DNA from: Chloroflexota bacterium
GTDB lineage: Bacteria; Chloroflexota; Anaerolineae; Anaerolineales; Villigracilaceae
Assembly (NCBI GenBank): GCA_016234485.1
Contig: JACRBL010000041.1
Location: forward strand, 1 to 41,361
Length of the DNA: 41,361 nucleotides
Reading direction: 5' to 3'
Position 1 is the first letter of the stretch. Each line of letters begins with the position of its first letter. The notes below the pieces were generated by a model. The model saw only the letters and a list, made by a program, of their open reading frames with translations. It made no database searches and was not told the origin of the DNA. This document shows, one piece after another, positions 24,219-32,580 of the stretch. Both the position numbers and the translations under genes were made by a program.

Positions 24219-25457
24219 TTACTTCAAGATGATCGTGCCTTGCACGTCGAAGTTGAACATGGAGAGCAGGAACTCAATGGTGGGAACCACGCCCGCTTCC
24301 TTGACGACTGTGCCAGCCGCCGGAACCGGCAATCCATCCAAGTCTAGGCCTGTTCCGTTGCTGACTAGCGCGTGTTCCGTGAACGGATCCCATTCGCCTT
24401 TCATCATCTGATCGCGACGTTGCTTGACCAGGTCGAGGATTGCCTGCGGGATGAGCGGCAACGCCTTGGGGCTGATGGCGTCAAGACCAACTTTACCGTC
24501 GTTCATCAGGTCAACGGTCGGAACGACAGTTCCGTCCGCCAGGGTCATGGTGGTTTCCATGCCCGGGTACATGATCGTTTGCGGCGTCTTGTTTCCAGCC
24601 ATGTATTCCTTGACAATCTGTTCGTAGATGACCTCCCAGCGGGTGTCGAACGAAACCGCGACGGTGTTCGTGTCGGACCAGCCGTATTCCCCAACCGTGT
24701 CCATGTCCTTGCCCACGAACCAGACGCCCTTTTCCTTGGCAACGTCGAGGGTGGAACCAGAGTCGGTCTGCTGGGTCAGGACGTCAACGTTGTATTGATC
24801 CACCAGGGTCGCGGCGATGTCGCGCTCTTCCTGCGGCAGGTACCAGTCACCGGCATATTTAACGTAGACCTTGATGTCCTTATCCAGCAGTTCGGCCGCG
24901 TCCTGCACTCCGAGGACAAAACCAGCCGTGCGCCGCAGCACTTGAACATTGGGAAAGGCCGAGACGATGCCGATGTTGCCCGTCTGGGTCAAGGCTCCCG
25001 CGATCAGCCCTTCCAGGTAGAGCGCCTGGTATTGGCGGGGGAAGAAGCGGATGAAATTCGGTTTCGTGCTCAGGTCGCTAGCAATGACGGACGCGAAATA
25101 GACGTCCGGGTATTTATCCGCGATATCCATCAGGGGCATGCCCATGAATTCCGCGTTACCGACGACGATGTTCGCGCCCTGGGCGATCATCTCTTCGGCG
25201 TAGGGAACCGAAAGATCGGGCCCGACCGATTCCCTGTAGATATATTCGACATCCGGGTATTTATCGGCGACGCGTTTCCCGGCGCGGTCCTGCGCGCCAG
25301 ACCAGGTTGTCCCCGCGATGACGCTGAAATGTTCAATCGCCAGGGTAACCTTTTTCGTTTCGACAGGTGTGGCAGTTGCCGCAGGCGCGCAGGATGCCAG
25401 CGCCATGCTGGCTATTACAAGCATAGCCAGGATTATATTAATAGTCTTCTGCTTCAT
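24219..25457 (-). CDS. BMP-family substrate-binding lipoprotein
   Basis: 412 residues. Signal peptide with lipobox LASC (lipidated Cys23) followed by a Thr/Ala/Pro linker. The mature protein matches the Bmp/Med family of nucleoside- and purine-binding proteins: WSGAQDRAGKRVADKYPDV, EEMIAQGANIVVGNAEF, DKYPDVYFASV, YLEGLIAGALTQTGNIGIV, and TLVDQYNVDVLTQQTDSGST. It sits outside the cytoplasmic membrane and delivers the ligand to the permease pair. First gene of the transporter block, behind a good promoter (25614–25642). Known BMP proteins bind nucleosides, purines or thiamine-like rings; ligand here unknown. Confidence 0.95.
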   Translation of the reverse strand: MKQKTINIILAMLVIASMALASCAPAATATPVETKKVTLAIEHFSVIAGTTWSGAQDRAGKRVADKYPDVEYIYRESVGPDLSVPYAEEMIAQGANIVVGNAEFMGMPLMDIADKYPDVYFASVIASDLSTKPNFIRFFPRQYQALYLEGLIAGALTQTGNIGIVSAFPNVQVLRRTAGFVLGVQDAAELLDKDIKVYVKYAGDWYLPQEERDIAATLVDQYNVDVLTQQTDSGSTLDVAKEKGVWFVGKDMDTVGEYGWSDTNTVAVSFDTRWEVIYEQIVKEYMAGNKTPQTIMYPGMETTMTLADGTVVPTVDLMNDGKVGLDAISPKALPLIPQAILDLVKQRRDQMMKGEWDPFTEHALVSNGTGLDLDGLPVPAAGTVVKEAGVVPTIEFLLSMFNFDVQGTIILK

Positions 25458-25613
25458 TTCTTCTCCTTTGGAAATATGTACGAATGGGAAAAATTGGGTG
25501 AATTCATGGTTGTCTGTTTTTTCTTATGAGCAACATCCTTTCGTTCCGTATCATCGAATGACGTTTTTTCACAATCGTACCTGCCAGAGTTTCGCGCCCC
25601 TGCAACCGTTTCA

Positions 25614-25642
25614 ATACTATCCCAAATTGTTCAAAATAACAA
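25614..25642 (-). promoter_or_regulatory. Promoter of the transporter block
   Basis: On the minus strand TTGTTA (25642–25637) and TAGTAT (25619–25614) are 17 bp apart; the lipoprotein start is about 157 bp downstream, leaving a long leader. Other matter in the 400-bp gap (25458–25857) is the inverted-repeat element at 25711–25853. Confidence 0.6.
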
Positions 25643-25710
25643 TATTTTCGATGAATTGTCAGACAACACTCACGCAGGTTTGAATGGCATGATGTAATTT
25701 GTGTAATTTC

Positions 25711-25853
25711 AGTAAATCACAGTTTCCTCCGTCATTGCGAGGAGGGCGCTTTCCCCGACGAAGCAATCTCCTCGTCACGGTAGGGATTGCTTCGTCGCTC
25801 ACTCCGTTCGCAATGACAACTGCTGGGGTGTTTTTGTAAAACCGTGATTTACT
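25711..25853. repeat. Nested inverted-repeat element, GTCATTGCGAG family, copy 1
   Basis: The core (25731–25817) begins GTCATTGCGAG and ends CGCAATGAC, with GAAGCAATC and GATTGCTTC facing each other inside. This is a widespread bacterial dispersed repeat type (recalled). The core is enclosed by a second inverted repeat, AGTAAATCACAGTTT (25711–25725) against AAACCGTGATTTACT (25839–25853), one mismatch. Copy 2 is at 36509–36643. Confidence 0.8.
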
Positions 25854-25857
25854 AATT

Positions 25858-26307
25858 CTATGCGAGGCTCGTTTTCAGGATTTCATTCAGTTTGTCGAGT
25901 CCCTGCTTGATCATGCTCTTGCTAACCGTGTCGAACAGGCGCTGGCCTACGCTGGCAACTTTTCCGCCGATTTGCACCTCGCCGGTATATTTCATCAGGG
26001 TCTGACTCGCGCCCTGCTCCGATAGAGCAACGTCCCCGCGGCCTTTCAGAAAGCCGACTTTTCCTGTACCTTCCACGGTCAGGGTGCAACTGACAGGCGG
26101 GACCTCGTTGGCAACTAAAAGCCTTCCAGAGAAGGTTCCCGCAATCGGCCCAATGCGGACCTGAATCTCCCCTTCGTACTCGTTCTCGCCGGTCATCCGC
26201 AGATTTTGGGTGCCAGGCACGCAGGTTGCCAAAACCTGGGGATCCCGCACCATCTTCCAGACATCTTCCCGCGTACCGTCAAACGTATATTCACCTTCGA
26301 GTTTCAT
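25858..26307 (-). CDS. CoxG-family SRPBCC protein (molybdenum-hydroxylase accessory)
   Basis: 149 residues covering one SRPBCC domain of the CoxG type: KLEGEYTFDGTREDVWKMVR, DPQVLATCVPGTQNL, YEGEIQVRIGPIAGTFSG and the closing helix about VGQRLFDTVSKSMIKQGLDK. CoxG recruits CO dehydrogenase to the membrane in Afipia, and homologues accompany many other CoxL-type enzymes. It overlaps the large-subunit stop as ATGA, so it almost surely serves that enzyme. Confidence 0.9.
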   Translation of the reverse strand: MKLEGEYTFDGTREDVWKMVRDPQVLATCVPGTQNLRMTGENEYEGEIQVRIGPIAGTFSGRLLVANEVPPVSCTLTVEGTGKVGFLKGRGDVALSEQGASQTLMKYTGEVQIGGKVASVGQRLFDTVSKSMIKQGLDKLNEILKTSLA

Positions 26308-28649
26308 CGGGACTTCTCCTCATTGAGCAATTCAAAAAGACGATTCGGGCTGAGCGGCATTTCAAGAATTTCAAGTTTCCGATCATGGAACGCGTTTTCA
26401 AGCGCCTGGGCAAAAAGGGCCGGCACGGGAATCGCCCCGGCCTCGCCGACGCCCTTGGCGCCCAATTCGTTTAAAGTGGAACGCGTTTCGAGATGACCGA
26501 CCTCGATGCGCGGCATCTCAGTTGCAGAAACAACCAGGTAGTCCGCGAACGACGCGTTGAGCAATTGCCCGTTTTCGTCGAAGTGGAGTTTTTCGTAATA
26601 GGCGTTGCCGAGTCCCATCGAAACGCCGCCGTGGATCTGGCCTTCCAGGATCAGCGGGTTGAGCACCGTCCCGCAATCTTCCACCGTCACGTAGCGCCTG
26701 ATCTTGATCATCATCGTTTCGGGATCCACCTCAAGGATCATGGCGTGAGTCCCGAAGGCGGTCGCGCCATATTGTGGACCGAAGTACGCGGTAGACTCCA
26801 ACCCTGGCTCCGTGCCCGGTTCAACAGCGCCCCGCAGCGGGTTCGCCAGTACTGCCAGCTCGCCCAGGCTGACGGATTTTTGCGGAATGTCGGCCACCCG
26901 CACCTGTCCATCTTCGAGTTCCAATTCATCCTCGGGCGCTTCCAGAACCTTGCTGGCAAGTTTCAAAATCTTCTTCCGCACAATGGACGAGGCGGCATGG
27001 ACGGCATTGCCCGCGACCACTGCCCCGCGACTGGCAAACGTGCCGGTTCCCCAGTGAAATTCGGTGGTGTCGCCGGTCACGATGCGCACGTCGTTTACTT
27101 CCACTCCCAATTGTTCCGCGACGATCTGGGCGAAGGAAGTGAAGTGACCCTGTCCCTGTGTCCCAATACCGGTCGCCACGTTGATCTTTCCGCTGGCTTC
27201 CACCGTCACGCGCGCGCCTTCGTAGGGACCCACGCCGGTCGTCTCGACGAAGGGGGCGATGGCGATACCAACATATTTTCCGTCTACGCGCAGGTGCGGT
27301 TGTTCCTCTTTGACGAACTTATCGTAGCCGATCATATCCAGCGCTTTGTCCACGACCGCCTTGTAGTTTCCGCTGTCGAAGATCAGCGGAGCGAAGGCCT
27401 GGTCAATGATCTTATGCTCGTACGGGAAGGCCTCCGGCGGAATCAAATTGCGCTTGCGGATTTCCACCGCGTCCATGCCCAACTCTTTGGCGGCGGCGTC
27501 CATCATGCGCTCGATGACGAAGATGCCCTGCGGACGTCCCGCGCCGCGCACGGGGGTGACGATGGTCTTGTTCGTGAAGACCACTTTGAACTCCGAGGAG
27601 TAATTTTTTATGTCGTATCCGCCCATGTCGTGGCTTTGCGTGTTGAGCGGGATGGTCAAGCCATACGGGTCGTATGCGCCGGTGTCGTGCAGGAAGTTAT
27701 CCTTCAAGCCCAGGATATGACCATCACGGCTCAGGGCAATTTCCACATCATGCACCTGCCCGCGTTCCTGCGTGGTGGCGTAAAAGTTTTCGCGGCGGTC
27801 TTCGATCCACTTGACCGGGCGGTTCAGTTTCTTCGCCGCCCAAGGGATGACCAATTCCTCGGCGTAGAACATCATGATCTTGGGTCCGAAGCCGCCGCCG
27901 ATGAAGGGCGCGATCACCCGCACCTGATGCTCGGACAGACCCAGTCTGGCCGCGGTCCCGTTTCGAATGGGGATCGGAGCCTGGGTGGTGTCCCAGATGG
28001 TGAGATGCTGGCTCTTCGCATCCCAGTGGGCGACGATGCCGCGATTCTCCATGGCCGCGGCCGCGCCGCGCTCGATGACGATTCTGCGCTGGATCACCAG
28101 GTCGGCTTGTTGGCGGGCGGCTTCGTAATCGCCCTTCTGTTGAAACATCTGCGCGGCCAGGTTAGACTCGAGATCGTCGTGGACGAGGACGCTGTTCACC
28201 TCCAGCGCTTTTTCCAAATCAACCACAGCCTCCAACGGTTCGAACTCAACCAAAATATCTTCGACCGCATCCTCGGCGATGTAGCGACTCTCGGCGATGA
28301 CGACGGCAATCGCCTCGCCCGCGTGCCGCACCTTGTCTTTGACGAGGGGAACTTGTCGGCGCGAATGGAAGGTGACATCCTTGGCGGTCGGAGGCGGAGA
28401 AACCAGCGGGGGACCCGGAAACCAGTCATCGCCCATGTCTTCCGCGGTGAAAACGGCCACCACGCCCGGATGCTGGCGTGCCGCGGACACGTCAATGCTG
28501 AGCAGGCGCGCATGAGCATAATCACTGCGCAGAAAGGCCGCATGGAGCATGCCGGGGATTTCCACATCATCCACAAACTGGGCTTGCCCGGTCAGCAGGC
28601 GTGGATCTTCGTTGCGCATCACGCGTTTTCCGATGAATTTTTTGATCAC
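26304..28649 (-). CDS. Molybdenum hydroxylase large subunit (xanthine dehydrogenase/CoxL family, form-II-like)
   Basis: 781 residues from GTG 28649, chosen because AGGAGTAA lies just upstream and the conserved protein begins with IGKRVMRNEDPRLLTG; a longer frame upstream has no ribosome site. Molybdopterin motifs: GGGFGPK, TPVRGAGRPQGIFV, QGQGHFTSFAQI, and catalytic glutamate in GVGEAGAIPVPA. The loop reads VRGAGR, as in form II ('AYRGAGR') enzymes, not the AYxCSFR of true CO dehydrogenase, so CO oxidation is unlikely; hydroxylation of a carbon next to nitrogen in a heterocycle, or of an aldehyde, is more probable. It forms a trimer with the iron–sulfur and FAD subunits upstream, from which it is separated by 172 bp. 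Confidence 0.94.
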   Translation of the reverse strand: MIKKFIGKRVMRNEDPRLLTGQAQFVDDVEIPGMLHAAFLRSDYAHARLLSIDVSAARQHPGVVAVFTAEDMGDDWFPGPPLVSPPPTAKDVTFHSRRQVPLVKDKVRHAGEAIAVVIAESRYIAEDAVEDILVEFEPLEAVVDLEKALEVNSVLVHDDLESNLAAQMFQQKGDYEAARQQADLVIQRRIVIERGAAAAMENRGIVAHWDAKSQHLTIWDTTQAPIPIRNGTAARLGLSEHQVRVIAPFIGGGFGPKIMMFYAEELVIPWAAKKLNRPVKWIEDRRENFYATTQERGQVHDVEIALSRDGHILGLKDNFLHDTGAYDPYGLTIPLNTQSHDMGGYDIKNYSSEFKVVFTNKTIVTPVRGAGRPQGIFVIERMMDAAAKELGMDAVEIRKRNLIPPEAFPYEHKIIDQAFAPLIFDSGNYKAVVDKALDMIGYDKFVKEEQPHLRVDGKYVGIAIAPFVETTGVGPYEGARVTVEASGKINVATGIGTQGQGHFTSFAQIVAEQLGVEVNDVRIVTGDTTEFHWGTGTFASRGAVVAGNAVHAASSIVRKKILKLASKVLEAPEDELELEDGQVRVADIPQKSVSLGELAVLANPLRGAVEPGTEPGLESTAYFGPQYGATAFGTHAMILEVDPETMMIKIRRYVTVEDCGTVLNPLILEGQIHGGVSMGLGNAYYEKLHFDENGQLLNASFADYLVVSATEMPRIEVGHLETRSTLNELGAKGVGEAGAIPVPALFAQALENAFHDRKLEILEMPLSPNRLFELLNEEKSR

Positions 28650-28821
28650 AGCATTACTCCTGCGTAAAACTCGATACTTGGATAAGTACTCGTGTAAAAA
28701 TAAGTTCCGTGTTTCTTCAGCAGTTGTACTGCTAAATGGATCGCAGTTCAACTGCTCGCGAACCTTGAAAACGGGAAGCTGTTTTTACACAGATCCTAAA
28801 GATAGATGACGAGGCGTTGGG

Positions 28822-29310
28822 TCACTTTCTCATCTTTTCAGCCGCAAGTTGGACGGCGTCAACGATGTGTTGGTACCCTGTGCAACGGCAAAGGTTTCCA
28901 GAAAGTGCTTCGCGAATTTCTTCTTCGCTGGGATTCGGATTCTGCTCGAGAAAGACCTTGACCGTCGTCAGGATCCCGGGCGTGCAAAACCCACATTGGA
29001 GGCCGTGGGCTTCTTGAAAAGCCTCCTGAATGGGGTGAAGGTGATCAATGGTTCCCAATCCTTCGACGGTGGTGACTTCTCGTCCATGCGCCTGGACGGC
29101 AAACATCAGGCACGAGCGGACGGGTTCCCCGTCCAGCAGAACGGTGCAGGCTCCGCAGACGCCATGCTCGCAACCGACGTGTGTGCCGGTCAAGCCAAGA
29201 TCGTGGCGCAGGAAATCGCTCAAGAGGATGCGCGGCTCAACGGCCTGTTCATAGCGGGTTCCGTTGACGGTTACAGCGAGATCGAATACGTTTTGCAAGG
29301 TTGTCTCCAT
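28822..29310 (-). CDS. Molybdenum hydroxylase [2Fe-2S] subunit (CoxS/XdhC-type small subunit)
   Basis: 162 residues from ATG 29310 with AGAGGG before it; the longer frame to 29541 overlaps the FAD gene and is not used. The ferredoxin-like centre is GCEHGVCGACTVLLDG plus RSC, and the second cluster is CGFCTPG with GNLCRCTGY, giving all eight cysteines. It passes electrons from the molybdenum centre to FAD. The 172-bp gap to the large subunit holds two small stems (AGCAGTTGAACTGC and AGCAGTACAACTGCT) and no gene. Confidence 0.95.
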   Translation of the reverse strand: METTLQNVFDLAVTVNGTRYEQAVEPRILLSDFLRHDLGLTGTHVGCEHGVCGACTVLLDGEPVRSCLMFAVQAHGREVTTVEGLGTIDHLHPIQEAFQEAHGLQCGFCTPGILTTVKVFLEQNPNPSEEEIREALSGNLCRCTGYQHIVDAVQLAAEKMRK

Positions 29311-29323
29311 GATTGCCCTCTTA

Positions 29324-30205
29324 TTATTTATTTTCCGCGGCGCGCTGGAAAGCCTGCTCGAGCGCGCGGCGGGATAAAACATTCGCAAGATGACGGCGAA
29401 ATTCCGCCGTGGCATGGATGTCACTGCTGGGATCAATGTCTTCAGTAGCGGCAACTTCGGCGGCGGCCTTAATGGCTTCTGCAGTGGGCGCTTGTCCCTT
29501 GAGTAACTCAACCGCTTTATGCGCCACCATCGGAACGTCACCCGCGCTGATCAATACCATGCGAGCTTGCTGGCAAAGACCCTTCTCATCCAGGGTGACA
29601 ACAGCCGCAACGCCGATCAGCGCGAAGTCATGCGGACGGCGGGCGACCTCCTTTAGTGACCAGCCAGAATGAGGCGGCATGGGCGGCAGGGAGGCCTCCA
29701 CCAGCAACTCGTTCGGTTCGAGGACGGTCGTAAACAACCCGACGAAAAACTCCCGGGCGGGCGTCCACCGCTCCCCGTCCCGGTTGCGGAGGCGGAAATT
29801 CCCGTCCAGCGCCACGCTCAGCGCAACCAGTTCCGCCGAAGGATCTGCATGAGAAATGCTTCCGCCAAAAGTCCCGCGGGAGCGAACCTGGGGATAGGCG
29901 ATCTTCGGCATGGTTTCGTGAATCAGGGGCGCACGTTCCGCCACCAGCGGACTCGTCTCCACCTGATGATGACGGGTCATGCTCCCCAAACGCAAACCGC
30001 CATCGTCGCCTGGATTGATGTAAGCGAGGTCGGGGATGTTGTTCAAATCCACCAGGATGGCAGGTTGAACCAGGCGGAAGTTCATCATGGGAATCAGGCT
30101 TTGCCCGCCGGCCAGAATTTTGGCGTCGTAGCCATGTTCCGCCAAAAGGGACAAGGCTTCTTCCGTGGTTGTAGGTGCATGGTATTCGAATGGCGCTGGC
30201 TTCAT
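29324..30205 (-). CDS. Molybdenum hydroxylase FAD subunit (CoxM family)
   Basis: 293 residues. FAD motifs: AKILAGGQSLIPMMNFRL (near residues 29–46), and VRSRGTFGGSISHADPSAEL (near 106–125). The start is close to AGGAGA. It is the first gene of the trimer, with a 13-bp gap to the [2Fe-2S] gene. Gene order FAD, FeS, Mo is common for this family. Separate expression from the transporter is likely because of the promoter at 25.6 kb. Confidence 0.94.
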   Translation of the reverse strand: MKPAPFEYHAPTTTEEALSLLAEHGYDAKILAGGQSLIPMMNFRLVQPAILVDLNNIPDLAYINPGDDGGLRLGSMTRHHQVETSPLVAERAPLIHETMPKIAYPQVRSRGTFGGSISHADPSAELVALSVALDGNFRLRNRDGERWTPAREFFVGLFTTVLEPNELLVEASLPPMPPHSGWSLKEVARRPHDFALIGVAAVVTLDEKGLCQQARMVLISAGDVPMVAHKAVELLKGQAPTAEAIKAAAEVAATEDIDPSSDIHATAEFRRHLANVLSRRALEQAFQRAAENK

Positions 30206-30253
30206 GAAATTTCATCTCCTAAATTTGGACATTTAGAATGATTCGATTTTTTA

Positions 30254-30763
30254 TCATTTCTCTAGACGCAAGCGTTCCGTCCACATGGGTGATGGAAAAC
30301 TCTTGCCTCCCATCCACAACTGGTACGTGATTTGCATGTGACCAAGATGGAGGGAGGTATGGTCAATCACATGGAGGATGCACCAGCGCACTGGAACGAT
30401 GCGGTCTTTCGCCTGGCGCGTGCCGTTCAAATCGGATTCGCTCAACTCGGAAAATACTTGCCTTGTCTCCAGTGTGGTTCTCTCCAATAGTTGGACGAGT
30501 TCCGCGGTGGAGGCTGCGACGGAGGCAAATTCGGCATCGCGGTCGCGCGTCGCGGCTCGCCCCCCAACCACCTCCGCGATCCAGAAATGTTTCGCGCCTG
30601 CGAGGTGAACAGCCATCACGGCCAGCGAGTTGGTAACCTGGTTGCCCTCATCTTCAATCGGACGCCAGTTCAACGCCTCGGCGGGCAATTCAGCGATCAG
30701 GCTGGAAACTTGTCCGTGCAGATCATCGAGCCGACTCAAATAATTATCCAATTCTGTGATCAT
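30254..30763 (-). CDS. DinB-family protein
   Basis: 169 residues of one four-helix bundle. The metal-binding histidines are apparent in AVMAVHLAGAKHFWI and in LHVIDHTSLHLGHMQI (HxxxH pattern), as in DinB/YfiT-like hydrolases or thiol transferases. Activity is unknown for most members. Its first 20 bases overlap the end of the NmrA-like gene. It looks unrelated to the pathway around it, so it may be part of an insertion that includes DUF3800 and the NmrA-like gene. Confidence 0.85.
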   Translation of the reverse strand: MITELDNYLSRLDDLHGQVSSLIAELPAEALNWRPIEDEGNQVTNSLAVMAVHLAGAKHFWIAEVVGGRAATRDRDAEFASVAASTAELVQLLERTTLETRQVFSELSESDLNGTRQAKDRIVPVRWCILHVIDHTSLHLGHMQITYQLWMGGKSFPSPMWTERLRLEK

Positions 30764-31610
30764 TTTTTATCCGTTCGACAAACTCTGCAAAGGATGTGGG
30801 TTGCCTTCCGAGCAAACAACTCAACGCGTTCGGGTTGCCCGCAAATCCGTGACTTTCATAATAACAGAACATTTTCAACAAGGTCAATACTTGATAATCG
30901 CCCAAGCCGGATGCCCTGGCGACTCGTTCCCATTCTTCGAGCGATACAACTTCCGCTTCCACCGGATGCCCAAGCGGGTCGGCCAACGAGTCAGCGATTT
31001 CACGCTGGGACATTGGAGGCGTCCCGACCAGCTCGATGGTCGCGCCGATGTGCCTGGGTTCGGTGAGGACGATCGCGGCGGCATCGGCGACATCCTCCAG
31101 GTCAACCAGACTCAGGCGCGTCTCCGTCGAATAGGGGATGGGGTATCTGCCTTTTTCGATAATTTGATCCCAATGCGCCAGAATGTTTTGCATATAAGCT
31201 GTCGGCTGCAGGATGGTAAAGGGCAAACCCGATGCGAAGAGCAGTTCCTCCACGCGCATTTTCCGCCAGTGATGGGGCATGGCTTCGATCTGCGGATGCA
31301 ACACCGAATGGAAGACGAAATGCCCGACGCCTGTGGTCTGCGCGGCGGCAATAATGGTCCTGCCAATGGACACCTCGTCCGGGCTGACATTCGGAGCGAT
31401 ATGATAAACCGCTCGAACATCTTGAACCGCCTGCCGAATGACAGATTGGTCAAGCAAATTGCCAACGATAACATCATCAACGCCAAGCGCTTTGATGGAG
31501 GCAGTTTGATCGGATCGGTGAACCAACGCCCGAACAGTTTCTCCGCGCTTCGTCAACGCTTGAATGATCGCTCGTCCAGTTTTACCAGCCGCGCCGGTGA
31601 TGAGAATCAT
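30744..31610 (-). CDS. NmrA-like NAD(P)-binding protein
   Basis: 288 residues from the ATG at 31610; the frame is open further upstream, but that part is repeat DNA. The Rossmann motif is MILITGAAGKTGRAIIQAL (GxxGxxG), then HIAPNVSPDE, and SGLPFTILQPTAYMQNILAH. Such proteins are atypical short-chain dehydrogenases: some reduce quinones or isoflavones, others sense NAD(P). Weak ribosome site. The role in the cluster is unclear; the DinB gene overlaps it. Confidence 0.88.
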   Translation of the reverse strand: MILITGAAGKTGRAIIQALTKRGETVRALVHRSDQTASIKALGVDDVIVGNLLDQSVIRQAVQDVRAVYHIAPNVSPDEVSIGRTIIAAAQTTGVGHFVFHSVLHPQIEAMPHHWRKMRVEELLFASGLPFTILQPTAYMQNILAHWDQIIEKGRYPIPYSTETRLSLVDLEDVADAAAIVLTEPRHIGATIELVGTPPMSQREIADSLADPLGHPVEAEVVSLEEWERVARASGLGDYQVLTLLKMFCYYESHGFAGNPNALSCLLGRQPTSFAEFVERIKNDHRIG

Positions 31611-31661
31611 AGTCGGTAATGACCGTAGCAACCGCTTCGCGCCAGCTGTTTGGTAAAAAGT

Positions 31662-31682
31662 CCAGACTTCGGAAGTCTCTGG
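31662..31682. repeat. CCAGACTTCGGAAGTCTCTGG imperfect palindrome
   Basis: A near-palindrome sharing the core GACTTCGGAAGTC with the large hairpin at 38403–38447. A dispersed small palindrome family in this genome is likely. Confidence 0.55.
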
Positions 31683-31781
31683 CTTGGCGAAAAACATTTG
31701 ACGTTCATCATCATTCTCAGTATAATAAATTTAACAATAAAACGGAAGCGTCCAGAAATGGGCGGAAGACCGTTTTACCCG

Positions 31782-31850
31782 CCCCCGATGACAAGGTTGC
31801 CAAGTGAGGCAACCTGCCGTACCAGGAGTACGGATAGTCGGGGGTGTTTT
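31782..31850. other. Three-way-junction structured element
   Basis: An outer stem CCCCCGA (31782–31788) with TCGGGGG (31838–31844) encloses two perfect hairpins: AGGTTGCC/GGCAACCT (31794–31801/31808–31815) and CCGTAC/GTACGG (31817–31822/31828–31833). TGTTTTATTTT follows on the plus strand. It sits after the DUF3800 stop. It could be a mobile REP-like unit, a terminator of plus-strand transcripts, or a small structured RNA. Confidence 0.55.
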
Positions 31851-31853
31851 ATT

Positions 31854-32465
31854 TTAATCCATCTGCCATAGGTCAATGACGCGGTTGCGAAACATGTTGA
31901 AATATTCGCCATCTTTGCGCCAGACATGCTCGCGAATTGCCCCCGCAATCATATCTGCCAGTTGTAAGCCGTCTTCTATCCGAGAATCGCCAGAAACAAT
32001 TTTCTTGAAAGGGCGTTCCCGTTTTGCCTGTTTGTATGCCTCCGATAAATGAATTCGCAACGCCTTGCGGACTGGCTCGGCCGCGCCATCCAAAACCAAA
32101 ACATCATCCCCAATATCCAAAGGCGAGGCGCGCAAGACCAATTCGGTAATCAATTCGATGACGACATCCGTTCCGCTCAACCCTTTAAACGTTGGCGGTA
32201 TCTGGTTTTTTAGAAAGACTGCCGCCCGCACGCGAAATGAGACGGTATTCAGCGCCCCAAAGAATACCTGCTTTTGCGCGTCAGTCATGGGATGGAAGTG
32301 AAATTCGAAATTGGGCGATACTCGCAACTCTTGTCGAATCTTGCTGAACTCCTCGATTGGGTCGCGGTTGGGCAGTTGAACCATAGCCAGCACAAAATAT
32401 GGGACGCCTTTGAAACTATGCAATCCTGGGTCGCCCGACTCGTCAACGAAAAAATATTGGGGCAT
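31854..32465 (-). CDS. DUF3800-domain protein
   Basis: 203 residues. FVDESGDPG at the N-terminus and DGLQLADMIAGAI near the C-terminus are the two family signatures; the first two acidic residues and the late Asp are consistent with an RNase H-like nuclease fold. DUF3800 genes are scattered, often near mobile elements or defence genes; function is unproven. It has hairpins on both sides, unlike catabolic neighbours, which suggests an independent insertion into the operon. Confidence 0.88.
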   Translation of the reverse strand: MPQYFFVDESGDPGLHSFKGVPYFVLAMVQLPNRDPIEEFSKIRQELRVSPNFEFHFHPMTDAQKQVFFGALNTVSFRVRAAVFLKNQIPPTFKGLSGTDVVIELITELVLRASPLDIGDDVLVLDGAAEPVRKALRIHLSEAYKQAKRERPFKKIVSGDSRIEDGLQLADMIAGAIREHVWRKDGEYFNMFRNRVIDLWQMD

Positions 32466-32521
32466 AAAGTTATACAGCCAGCCTCTCTATAAATTTTACA
32501 GTCTCTTCCGCCTTGCTCTGA

Positions 32522-32558
32522 GTTTGGGCGGCAGTTACGCGAAGCGTGCCGCCCAAAC
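32522..32558. terminator. Hairpin after the double cyclase gene
   Basis: GTTTGGGCGGCA (32522–32533) pairs perfectly with TGCCGCCCAAAC (32547–32558), loop 13 nt. It lies 23 bp beyond the stop of the cyclase gene on the minus strand and before DUF3800. It may end the upstream half of the catabolic operon. Confidence 0.6.
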
Positions 32559-32580
32559 AATTACTTGTGAGCCTGAAACA

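Noticed and set aside
26493..28667. A 724-codon open frame on the plus strand opposite the Mo-hydroxylase large subunit
   Set aside because: It is the mirror of a strongly coding minus-strand gene. It lacks any family motif and is rich in His, Arg and Gly as antisense frames of GC-rich genes are.
28650..28751. N-terminal extension of the Mo-hydroxylase large subunit
   Set aside because: No ribosome site and no homology; the GTG at 28649 has AGGAGTAA in front and begins the conserved protein.
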